Virus record (IMG/VR): IMGVR_UViG_3300046715_000106
Coordinates: 1-52,704 of that record
Direction: 5' to 3' (one strand)
DNA: 52,704 nucleotides
Source: a virus
The notes beneath the pieces were generated by a model. The model saw nothing but the letters and a program-made list of their open reading frames with translations. It had not been told where the DNA came from and did not search any database. A program made the translations under genes and the position numbers. Position 1 is the stretch's first letter. Every line of letters starts with the position of its first letter. Shown in pieces: positions 28,286-35,182 of the stretch.

Positions 28286-28738
28286 TCAGTTCTTCGCCTC
28301 GTCAGCCTCCAAGCTGAGCGTCAACGCCGACCCGCCCGCCAGGATGGTCCGCGCATCGTCAGGACACGGCGACCCCTCGATGCTGGCGTTCTCATCGCCG
28401 AGACACTCGTGCTTGGTGTACGCCTCGACAGCATCGTTGACCTTGCCGATCTCCGCGACAGTCCGCGGGTACGAGTCCTTCCCCCCAGCCTCCGTGACCG
28501 CCTGCTCCAGATCGGTGACGGCGAGAGCAATGTCCGTGAGGTGGTCGGCGCAGGCCTCGTCGCCGGCCTGGTTGCAGATCCCGGTGTCGGCTTTGGCCGC
28601 GGCTTCGAGCTTCGGTGCCCACTCCGCGGCGAGGCTGCTGCTGCTCGGGCTGGGCTTGCTGTCGCTGCCGTTGCTGCTGCTGGTGCATGCGGTGGCGGCG
28701 GCGAGGATGAGCGCGGCGGCGATGGCGTGTCTGTGCAT
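28286..28738 (-). CDS. Secreted lipoprotein
   Basis: Encodes 150 residues from ATG at 28738; upstream in-frame starts add a Pro/Arg leader and have no site, whereas AAGGGGGG precedes this ATG. The signal peptide (HAIAAALILAAATAC) ends in a lipobox with Cys at about residue 18, followed by a Ser-rich linker and a helical domain with four Cys, two of them in a GICNQAGDEACADHL context, probably disulfide-bonded outside the cell. It is leftward and probably expressed in lysogens. Superinfection exclusion is a reasonable but unproven role. Confidence 0.8.
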   Translation of the reverse strand: MHRHAIAAALILAAATACTSSSNGSDSKPSPSSSSLAAEWAPKLEAAAKADTGICNQAGDEACADHLTDIALAVTDLEQAVTEAGGKDSYPRTVAEIGKVNDAVEAYTKHECLGDENASIEGSPCPDDARTILAGGSALTLSLEADEAKN

Positions 28739-28822
28739 GGTGGTGCCCCCCTTGTGTTGCCGGTGAGGGTAGATGACCGGCGGGTTGGGGGGTGAGGGGT
28801 TCGCGTGGATTCGTTCGCGAGG

Positions 28823-28851
28823 AGGCCCCGCTCGGTGTCCGGGCGGGGCCT
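28823..28851 (-). terminator. Terminator after the 28855-29608 leftward operon
   Basis: AGGCCCCGC (28823-28831) pairs with GCGGGGCCT (28843-28851). It directly follows the stop at 28855 on the minus strand, separating the three-gene HTH operon from the lipoprotein gene. Confidence 0.6.
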
Positions 28852-28854
28852 TCG

Positions 28855-29106
28855 TCATGCGGGGAGTTGGGCGTCGCAGTCCGGGCAGAGGTAGGCCAGC
28901 AGCTCGCCCGTGACGACGCTGCGCACCTCGGCCGGGGTGAGGTGACGGCAGGCGCCCTTCACGTACTCGGGGCGGCCGTCAATGCCGGTTACGTCGATCC
29001 ATTCCCAGCGCGGGTCGAGATCGAGGGTGGGGCCGAAGACTGCGTCGAGTATTTCCGCCCCGCGGGCCAGCTCTTGGAGCCGGGCCTGGTTCTCGGCGTC
29101 GCTCAT
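28855..29106 (-). CDS. Hypothetical protein with C-terminal Cys/His
   Basis: Encodes 83 residues. It contains WEWIDVTGIDGRPEYVKGAC, HLTPAEVRSVVTGELLAYLC and a terminal PDCDAQLP; the C...H...C-x2-C spacing resembles a small zinc site. It is the last gene of a leftward operon with 29103 and 29366 (four-base overlaps). Function unknown. Confidence 0.65.
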   Translation of the reverse strand: MSDAENQARLQELARGAEILDAVFGPTLDLDPRWEWIDVTGIDGRPEYVKGACRHLTPAEVRSVVTGELLAYLCPDCDAQLPA

Positions 29107-29369
29107 GTGGCCGGCTCCTCGCCCGGACGCACCGGCGGTTGCGCCTCGAACACCTCGGCTACGGCCCCGTCGTAATCCCGAACCTCGAACCGTCCGGTCG
29201 GGACGAACGTCGCCTGCGCATACGTGCCGTCACCAGGCGGCGTCCAGTCGTCGGGCGGGGGCGGTGGAAGGGCCGTCCGGTCGATCCAGCGGCCGTCCCA
29301 GCGTGGTGGGAGGAACCAATCGGGGGCGCCGGGTGCTGCGCGGAGAACGACGTAGTCCGGCTCGCTCAT
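29103..29369 (-). CDS. Hypothetical protein
   Basis: Encodes 88 residues from ATG at 29369. It is Trp/Pro-rich (DWFLPPRWDGRWIDRTALPP) with a short beta-rich tail (ATFVPTGRFEVRDYDG). Middle gene of a leftward three-gene operon, overlapping both neighbours. Function unknown. Confidence 0.6.
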   Translation of the reverse strand: MSEPDYVVLRAAPGAPDWFLPPRWDGRWIDRTALPPPPPDDWTPPGDGTYAQATFVPTGRFEVRDYDGAVAEVFEAQPPVRPGEEPAT

Positions 29370-29608
29370 GCGTTCTTCTCCTCGCCGCCCGGCGGGCGCT
29401 CGCGCAGGTCGGTCCGTGCGCCCTGGCCCGGCCGCTCGAACCCGATGATCGTGGCTGGCTTCCAGACCGGGGAGCGGCCGAACACCTGGTCGGGCTCGGG
29501 GAGTTCGCCGCGCTTCCGGGAGCGGTAGGTGCGCACGGTCTGTGGGCTGATGCCCCAGTGTTCGGCGACGTCGGTGATGGTCCAGTAGTCGGCGTTGGGG
29601 TCGGGCAT
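29366..29608 (-). CDS. HTH_17/AlpA-type DNA-binding protein
   Basis: Encodes 80 residues from ATG at 29608. Residues about 5-50 are a MerR-like HTH (WTITDVAEHWGISPQTVRTY, then RSRKRGELPEPDQVFGRSPV). Such proteins are excisionase- or AlpA-like regulators. It is divergent from the WYL gene at 29747 across a perfect inverted repeat with -35 elements on both strands, so it probably regulates this node and perhaps itself. Confidence 0.75.
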   Translation of the reverse strand: MPDPNADYWTITDVAEHWGISPQTVRTYRSRKRGELPEPDQVFGRSPVWKPATIIGFERPGQGARTDLRERPPGGEEKNA

Positions 29609-29681
29609 GGTCCGCCTCGTTGTCGTTGTGGTGTGGACAAAGTCTAGCGGGTCCAGCCTCGAATACTTCGCTGCATTCATG

Positions 29682-29734
29682 TTGACAAGGTTCCATCGGG
29701 AGGTCTAACCTTGTCAATATCAAGGCGACAAGGT
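29682..29734. promoter_or_regulatory. Divergent promoter/operator with TTGACAAGGTT inverted repeat
   Basis: TTGACAAGGTT (29682-29692) and AACCTTGTCAA (29707-29717) are perfect 11-base arms 14 bases apart; a third half-site GACAAGGT follows at 29727-29734. Each arm starts with TTGACA read outward-in, so each contains a consensus -35. On the plus strand TTGACA is 18 bases from TAACCT. A protein bound to both arms would block promoters in both directions. Confidence 0.75.
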
Positions 29735-29746
29735 GAGGGGAACGAC

Positions 29747-30136
29747 ATGAGGCACACGGCGAACGAGACCAGCACCACCACCCTCACCCGCCTCATCAAG
29801 GCCCTCGACGCCAAGCACCCGGTGACGATCACCTACACCAAGGCCGACGAGACCGTCACGGTGAGGACGATCGAGGTCTACGACATCGTGGTCAGCGCCG
29901 CCGGCGACATCCTGCTGAAGGCCATGGACCGCGAGACCGGCGAGTCCCGCTCCTTCCGCCTCGACCGCCTCGTCTCGTACACGGTCCACCGCACCGAGTA
30001 CACCGTCGCCCGGCCGGCCGCCGACGAGCCCAAGACCCGCCCCACCCACGGCCTCGCTTCGGTCACCGTGCTCTACCCGGTCGACCTCCCCGCCCTCGCC
30101 CGCGTCGAGCTGCTCGCCGACGCCCTCGCCGCCTGA
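29747..30136 (+). CDS. WYL-domain protein
   Basis: Encodes 129 residues from ATG at 29747, preceded by GTGAGGGG. Residues about 20-80 match a WYL domain: HPVTITYTKADETVTVRTIE, DIVVSAAGDILLKAMD, ESRSFRLDRLVSYTV. WYL domains are Sm/SH3-like ligand sensors, usually fused to HTH regulators. Here the domain stands alone and is divergent from an HTH protein, so the two could act together as a split regulator. The C-terminus is a short helical tail. Confidence 0.75.
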   Translation: MRHTANETSTTTLTRLIKALDAKHPVTITYTKADETVTVRTIEVYDIVVSAAGDILLKAMDRETGESRSFRLDRLVSYTVHRTEYTVARPAADEPKTRPTHGLASVTVLYPVDLPALARVELLADALAA

Positions 30137-30154
30137 CCCCGACCGGAGGCACCG

Positions 30155-30373
30155 ATGGCCCGCGCCGTAATCAACGAGACCCTCACCGAAGCCTGCGCCC
30201 AATTCGCGGCGCTGAAGAAGACGCTCCCCATGGAGTCGAGCATCCGCGGCGCCGAACGCACCGCACTGATGCACGCCCTGTACTGCCCAACCTGCCAGCC
30301 GATCGCAGACGATCTGCGCCGTCAGCAGGCCGCCGAGATCGCTCGGCTCGCTAACGAAGGAGAGGAGTCCTGA
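30155..30373 (+). CDS. Small hypothetical protein with Cys pair
   Basis: Encodes 72 residues from ATG with CCGGAGG upstream. Helical throughout (NETLTEACAQFAALKKTLPM), with LYCPTCQPIADDLRR providing C-x2-C. It shares a base with the next start (TGATG). Function unknown. Confidence 0.6.
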   Translation: MARAVINETLTEACAQFAALKKTLPMESSIRGAERTALMHALYCPTCQPIADDLRRQQAAEIARLANEGEES

Positions 30374-30528
30374 TGCCCCGCATGATCGGCCGCCACGCCC
30401 CGGACGGCCCTGGTGGCCGCGACTGCCACTGCTGCGGCCAGCCCCCCGGCCGGCAGCGCACCACCGCCCGCCGGCGTGTGAAGCGCAGCGAACGCAACGC
30501 CTGGAAGCGCGACACCCGCCGCGCCTGA
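30373..30528 (+). CDS. Very small Arg-rich zinc-knuckle protein
   Basis: Encodes 51 residues. It has GGRDCHCCGQPPGRQR (a C-H-C-C cluster) followed by an Arg-rich tail (RRRVKRSERNAWKR). The Cys cluster and basic tail suggest nucleic-acid binding. Start overlaps the preceding stop, supporting it despite its size. Confidence 0.6.
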   Translation: MPRMIGRHAPDGPGGRDCHCCGQPPGRQRTTARRRVKRSERNAWKRDTRRA

Positions 30529-30570
30529 CCGCCACCAGCACCTGCCAGACCTGAACTGAAGGAGCAAGCC

Positions 30571-31017
30571 GTGGACTTCCGCGACGCCATCAACATCGTC
30601 ACCGCCGAACTCACCCCGCAGCCCTGGGAGTACACGGACCAGGCCGGGACGACGCTCACCGTCATCCCCGCCGGCCTACGCGAGGCCCCGGGCTGCGCCG
30701 AGGTCGTCGTCCGCGTCACTGCCAGCCGCACCCTGGCCGCCGAGACCCGCGTCCCCACCGTGGACCTCCCCGAGATGATCGCGGCAGTCGCCGAGGCGCT
30801 CGGCTGGGAACACTTCACCGTCACCGACGACCGCCTGGCCCTCATCCCCGACGACAACGGTGACCTCATCCTGACCATCGGCGAAATGGGCTACGGGAGG
30901 GGAGAGCCGGTCGAGACGACCGCCGCTGTCCGCGTCCCCGCCGCTCAGCGGCTGCCGCTCGCCTCGGCGCTGCGCAGGGCTACCGATGTCGCCCGCGGCT
31001 GGGAGGACGAGGCGTGA
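30571..31017 (+). CDS. Hypothetical protein
   Basis: Encodes 148 residues from GTG at 30571 with AAGGAGC upstream. Mixed alpha/beta (AINIVTAELTPQPWEYTDQA; VVVRVTASRTLAAETRVPTV; MIAAVAEALGWEHFTVTDDR). No motif recognised. The following 57-base gap holds the first copy of a 26-base repeat. Confidence 0.6.
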   Translation: MDFRDAINIVTAELTPQPWEYTDQAGTTLTVIPAGLREAPGCAEVVVRVTASRTLAAETRVPTVDLPEMIAAVAEALGWEHFTVTDDRLALIPDDNGDLILTIGEMGYGRGEPVETTAAVRVPAAQRLPLASALRRATDVARGWEDEA

Positions 31018-31027
31018 TCTACCGCCT

Positions 31028-31288
31028 CTGACCCCGCGCACGCCGAAGGCCCGACCCTCACCGAGGAGAACCCCATGCAGGTCATCACCGTCGCCGACGA
31101 CGGCACCCTCCGTATCGAGTTCACCGCCGAGGAGGCCAAGCAGATCCGCGAAGCCCTCGAACGGAACTGGAACAGCATCTACAGCCCGGCCAAGGAGTTC
31201 GTCCGCTACGTCGACACCCTGTACGGCGAGCGCCCGCGCCCGACGTTCCCCGGCGGCGGCTTCTGACCCCGCGCACGCCGAAGGCCCG
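31028..31288. repeat. 26-base direct repeat flanking 31075-31266
   Basis: A 26-base sequence starting CTGACCCCGCGCACGCCGAA occurs at 31028-31053 and 31263-31288. The second copy includes the TGA stop of the gene at 31075-31266; the first follows the previous gene. The gene lies between the repeats, as expected after a tandem duplication or an insertion by recombination between short repeats. Confidence 0.7.
31075..31266 (+). CDS. Small hypothetical protein
   Basis: Encodes 63 residues from ATG with CCGAGGAG upstream. It has the helical segment FTAEEAKQIREALERNWNSI and a Gly-rich end (PTFPGGGF). Sited between two direct repeats and just upstream of the terminase genes. Unknown function. Confidence 0.6.
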   Translation: MQVITVADDGTLRIEFTAEEAKQIREALERNWNSIYSPAKEFVRYVDTLYGERPRPTFPGGGF

Positions 31289-31367
31289 CCCCGGACGCCC
31301 GACCCGGAGTGGGCCTTCAACGCGTGCACCAAGGCCACCAGTTGCACACCCTCGTTACCATCAGACC

Positions 31368-31931
31368 ATGAATACCGGTAACGAGCCACCCGTACCGGCC
31401 GAGCCCAACCAGCCCGCCGGCCAGGACGAAGCCGCGCCCGCACGCGCTGACGGCTGGTACCGCGCCCGCGACAGCCGAGGCCACTTCTTCCAAACCCTCG
31501 ACAGCGCCGAACGCGACGCAGCGGCCGCACGGCTCGCGGCCCAAGGCCGGAAGTACCAGGACATCGCCGAGGAACTCGGATACCACGGCAGGGGCGACGC
31601 CTGGCGCGCCGTCCAGCGGTGCCGCAAGGCCGCCCTCAAAACCGCCGGCGCAGAGCTCATCGCGACCGAGGCTGCCCAGCTCGATGACCTGTACGTTGCC
31701 GCGCTCGAAGTCCTCGAACGCGACCACTACGCCCACGGAAACGGCAAGGTCGTCACCATGGACGGCGTGCCCGTCCTCGACGACGGGCCGAAGCTCGCTG
31801 CAATCCGGGAGCTGCGGCAGATCCGCGAGTCCTACCGCAAGCTCACGGGCGCCGACGCGGCACAGAAGATCAACGTGGAAGGTGCCGTGCGGTACGAGGT
31901 CGTTGGCGTCGACGCAGAAGACCTCACGTGA
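31368..31931 (+). CDS. Terminase small subunit
   Basis: Encodes 187 residues from ATG at 31368. After a Pro/Ala leader, residues about 55-95 form an HTH (AAARLAAQGRKYQDIAEELG, YHGRGDAWRAVQRC) like those of small terminases that bind pac/cos DNA, followed by a helical oligomerisation region (LDDLYVAALEVLERDHYAHG). It overlaps the large terminase by four bases, the canonical pairing. The upstream 31289-31367 gap is a reasonable place to look for the packaging site. Confidence 0.8.
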   Translation: MNTGNEPPVPAEPNQPAGQDEAAPARADGWYRARDSRGHFFQTLDSAERDAAAARLAAQGRKYQDIAEELGYHGRGDAWRAVQRCRKAALKTAGAELIATEAAQLDDLYVAALEVLERDHYAHGNGKVVTMDGVPVLDDGPKLAAIRELRQIRESYRKLTGADAAQKINVEGAVRYEVVGVDAEDLT

Positions 31932-33277
31932 CGACCGCGCTCGACCAGGACGCGATCGTCCGGTACGAACCCCGCGGCGCGGCACGCGAGTTGTTCAAGG
32001 CGCGGGGCTCCGAGGTCGTCCTCGCGGGCCCGGCCGGCACGGGCAAGTCGCTGGCCGCGCTGTTCCGCCTGCACCTTGCCGCGCTCCACAACCCCGGCAT
32101 CCGCTGCCTCATCGCCCGCAAGACCGCGGTATCGCTCGGGTCGACGACGCTGGTGACGTACGAGAAGAAGGTCGCCGCGGACGCCCTCGCCCGGGGCATC
32201 GTGTCCTGGTTCGGCGGGTCGGCGCGGGAAGCCGCCTGCTACCGGTACTCCAACGGCTCCGTCATCGTGGTCGGGGGCCTCGACAAACCGGAGAAGATCC
32301 TCTCCGCGGAGTATGACCTCGTGTTCTGCGACGAGGCGACCGAGCTGACGGAGACCGACTGGGAGACGATCGGCACCCGGCTCCGTAACGGAGTCCTGTC
32401 GTGGCAGCAGCAGATCGCGGCGTGCAACCCGGCGCACCCAACCCATTGGATCAAGCAGCGGTCCGGGCGCGGCCAGATGCGGATGCTGGTGTCCCGGCAC
32501 CGCGACAACCCCGCATACGTGCTCGCGGACGGCACGTTCACAGACAAGGGCCGCGACTACTTCGCGAAGCTCGACGCGCTCACCGGTGTCCGCCAACTCC
32601 GCTTCCGCGACGGGATCTGGGCTGCGGCCGAGGGCTTGATCTATGAGTCGTTCGATGAAGCGCTGCACGTCATCGAGCCGTTCAAGATCCCGAACGAATG
32701 GACGCGGTGGCTCGGCGTCGACTTCGGATACACCAACCCGATGGTCATGCAGTGGTGGGCCGAGGACGGCGACGGCCGCCTCTACCTCTACCGCGAGACC
32801 TACCGCACGCAGCGCCTCGTCGAGGACCACGCGAAGACCGCCCTGTCCCTGATGCGGTACCCGCGCGGGCAGTGGAAGGAGCCGCAGCCCCGCGCGATCA
32901 TCTGCGACCACGATGCGGAGGACCGGGCCACGCTGGAGAAGCACATCGGGTTGGGCACGGTCGCCGCGAAGAAGACGGTGTCCGACGGGATTCAGGCGGT
33001 GCAGTCGCGGCTGAAGGTCCAAGACGACGGCCGGCCCCGCCTGTTCATTGTGCGGGGTGCGCTCGCGGAGCGGGATGACGCGCTCGCCGAGCGGTCCCTG
33101 CCGACCTGTACGGCCGAGGAAGTCGCGGGCTACGTGTGGGCGGTGAAGCCGGGGACGGGCGGGGCGGGGCTGAAGGAGCAGCCGCTCAAGGAGAACGATC
33201 ACGGGCTTGATGCCCTGCGCTACGTCGTCGCGGAGCGGGATCTCGGCGGGCGGCCCCAGTTGAGGTGGGTGGGATGA
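31928..33277 (+). CDS. Terminase large subunit
   Basis: Encodes 449 residues from GTG. Walker A is GPAGTGKSLAAL (about 34-45), Walker B LVFCDEATE (about 131-139), and the motif III region is AACNPAHPTHW. The nuclease domain has GVDFGYTNP (Asp), AIICDHDAED and NDHGLDALRY (Asp), as in Terminase_3/PBSX-like RNase H-fold nucleases. It powers DNA translocation into the procapsid and cuts the concatemer. Its stop overlaps the start of the small gene at 33274. Confidence 0.95.
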   Translation: MTTALDQDAIVRYEPRGAARELFKARGSEVVLAGPAGTGKSLAALFRLHLAALHNPGIRCLIARKTAVSLGSTTLVTYEKKVAADALARGIVSWFGGSAREAACYRYSNGSVIVVGGLDKPEKILSAEYDLVFCDEATELTETDWETIGTRLRNGVLSWQQQIAACNPAHPTHWIKQRSGRGQMRMLVSRHRDNPAYVLADGTFTDKGRDYFAKLDALTGVRQLRFRDGIWAAAEGLIYESFDEALHVIEPFKIPNEWTRWLGVDFGYTNPMVMQWWAEDGDGRLYLYRETYRTQRLVEDHAKTALSLMRYPRGQWKEPQPRAIICDHDAEDRATLEKHIGLGTVAAKKTVSDGIQAVQSRLKVQDDGRPRLFIVRGALAERDDALAERSLPTCTAEEVAGYVWAVKPGTGGAGLKEQPLKENDHGLDALRYVVAERDLGGRPQLRWVG

Positions 33278-33450
33278 GGAAGCTTCGCGTGAACCCCAAG
33301 AGGCTGAAAGATTTGCGGCCAGCAAGCATGTTGACAGGAGGATTTACACTCATCACAGCGGGATGCTGGAACATCTTCGGCACCGGGGTTGGCCTCATCG
33401 CCGGAGGAGTCCTCACTTGCGTCTTGCAGTGGGTGCTCGACAGCGACTGA
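33274..33450 (+). CDS. Small membrane protein between terminase and portal
   Basis: Encodes 58 residues from ATG overlapping the terminase stop. It has a basic N-terminus (MRKLRVNPKRLKDLR), then two short hydrophobic helices (LTGGFTLITAGCWNIF; VGLIAGGVLTCVLQWVL). Codon use is visibly less GC-rich than the flanking genes (AAG AGG CTG AAA GAT TTG), suggesting separate acquisition. A membrane protein in the packaging region is unexpected. Confidence 0.65.
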   Translation: MRKLRVNPKRLKDLRPASMLTGGFTLITAGCWNIFGTGVGLIAGGVLTCVLQWVLDSD

Positions 33451-33467
33451 CGTGAAGGGGGTGGCCG

Positions 33468-35042
33468 GTGGGCAAGACCCTCTTCGGCTCCCTCGGCCGA
33501 GCAGCCGCGACGTTCGCCAACCGCACCCCCGTACCCTTCGCCCCCACCACCGGCCGCGCCGGACTCGGCTCCGGACTCCTGCGCCCCGCCGGGCAGGAAG
33601 CCCAGATGCGCGCCATGGGCGGCAGCAGCACGCTGTACGCGATCGTCGACCGCATCACCACCACGTACGCCGGCGTCGAGTGGAAGCTGTACCGCAGCTC
33701 CTCGACTGGCCGTGACGAGGATCGTGTCGAGGTCACCCGGCACGCGGCGCTCGACTTGTGGAACAAGCCCAACGCGTTCATGACCGGGCCGTCGTTCCGT
33801 GAGTCGGCGCAGCAGCACGAGGAACTCACCGGCGAGCAGTGGTGGGTGATCGCCCGCCACGAGAACAGCACGATCCCGCTGGAACTGTGGCCGGTGCGCC
33901 CCGACCGCATCGAGCCCGTCCCGGACGCGGAGGAGTTCCTGCTCGGCTACCTGTACCGCGGCCCGTCCGGCGAGCGCGTGCCGCTCGGTGTCGACGACGT
34001 GATCAGCCTGCGCCGCCCCAATCCGCTGGACCCGTACCGCGGTATGGGTGTGGTGCAGACGATCCTCATGGACATCGACGCCACCCGCGCGAGCGCCGAG
34101 TGGAACGCAAACTTCTTCCGCAACTCGGCCGAGCCGGGCGGTGTCGTCGAGGTCGACCGACGTCTGGACGACGGCGAGTTCAACGAGTTCCGCGACCGGT
34201 GGGCCGAGCAGCACCGCGGCGTATCGAACGCGCACCGGGTGGCCGTGCTGGAGAACGGCCTCAAGTGGGTGGACCGCAAGTACTCGATGCGGGACATGCA
34301 GTTCACAGAGCTCCGCGGTGTGAATCGGGAGATCATCCGGGAGGCGTTCGGGTTCCCCAAGCCCATGCTCGGTGCGACCGACGACGTCAACCGGGCCAAC
34401 GCTGAGGCGGCCGCCTACGTGTTCGCCCGCTGGCTGATCCAACCCCGGCTGGAACGGATCCGCGAGATCCTCAACACGCGGCTCCTGCCCATGTACGGGA
34501 CCACAGGCAGCGGCCTGGAATTTGATTTCTGCAACCCCGTCCCCGAGGACAAGGAAGCAGACGCCCGCACCCTGCAACAGCGCGCCCTCGCGGCCGCGTC
34601 GCTGCACGGCGCGGGCTGGTTCTCCGCCGACATCCTCTCCGTGGTCGACCTCCCCGAGATGGGCTCCCGTGACCCGCAGGAGCAGCTCCTCGTCGACATC
34701 GTCCGCGGCGCCCCATCGACGGCGCCCGTCATCCTGCCGCTCCTCGGCTTCGACATCGCGCCCGGTGCGCTTGCCCCGGCCGCGTCGAACGCATGGCAGC
34801 CGCCGGCGTGGGCGGTCCCGGAGATCGAAGCGGCTCAACGCTGGGTCGTGAAGATCGTCGACGACGGCGACACCTGCCACAACTGCCGCGAGCAGGACGG
34901 CCGCACCTACAAGAACCGGCAGCAGGCGTACGAGGACTATCCGGGCGGCGAGGGCTACGTGCGCTGCGAGGGCGTGGCGTACGGCAACGCCTGCCGCTGC
35001 AAGGTCGTCAAGCGAGGCCGTAAGGGCGGTGACGGCGAATGA
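33468..35042 (+). CDS. Portal protein with MuF-like C-terminal motif
   Basis: Encodes 524 residues from GTG with GGGGGTGG upstream. The core (about 50-400) follows the HK97/SPP1-type portal pattern: IVDRITTTYAGVEWKLYR, WWVIARHENSTIPLELWPVR, RRPNPLDPYRGMGVVQTI, FGFPKPMLGATDDVNRANAE. It forms the dodecameric DNA gate at the capsid vertex. The last 60 residues (DDGDTCHNCREQDGRTY, then RCKVV) look like the terminal motif of MuF capsid proteins, and no separate MuF gene is seen, so this may be a portal-MuF fusion remnant. Confidence 0.9.
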   Translation: MGKTLFGSLGRAAATFANRTPVPFAPTTGRAGLGSGLLRPAGQEAQMRAMGGSSTLYAIVDRITTTYAGVEWKLYRSSSTGRDEDRVEVTRHAALDLWNKPNAFMTGPSFRESAQQHEELTGEQWWVIARHENSTIPLELWPVRPDRIEPVPDAEEFLLGYLYRGPSGERVPLGVDDVISLRRPNPLDPYRGMGVVQTILMDIDATRASAEWNANFFRNSAEPGGVVEVDRRLDDGEFNEFRDRWAEQHRGVSNAHRVAVLENGLKWVDRKYSMRDMQFTELRGVNREIIREAFGFPKPMLGATDDVNRANAEAAAYVFARWLIQPRLERIREILNTRLLPMYGTTGSGLEFDFCNPVPEDKEADARTLQQRALAAASLHGAGWFSADILSVVDLPEMGSRDPQEQLLVDIVRGAPSTAPVILPLLGFDIAPGALAPAASNAWQPPAWAVPEIEAAQRWVVKIVDDGDTCHNCREQDGRTYKNRQQAYEDYPGGEGYVRCEGVAYGNACRCKVVKRGRKGGDGE

Positions 35043-35125
35043 GCATCGTCACGTTCACGCCCCAACTCGCCTGCTCCGCACGGGTATTGACCTGCGGAAA
35101 CGATAGAATCAGCAGCAACAGAGGA

Positions 35126-35155
35126 CCCCGGCGAGTGCTGGTAACACTCCCGGGG
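35126..35155 (+). other. Stem-loop upstream of the HNH gene
   Basis: CCCCGG-C-GAGTG and CACTC-CCGGGG form an 11-base-pair stem with one bulged C around CTGGTAA. It lies in the portal-HNH spacer, with a TAGAAT box at 35104-35109 just before it. In memory, similar hairpins precede HNH genes of other actinophages, so it may travel with the endonuclease as a leader or insertion mark. Confidence 0.55.
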
Positions 35156-35182
35156 CGCGGCCGATCTGAGATGGAGATCGAC

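Noticed and set aside
33186-34880. 564-residue antisense frame over the portal gene
   Set aside because: Shadow frame; it overlaps two well-supported late genes on the other strand.
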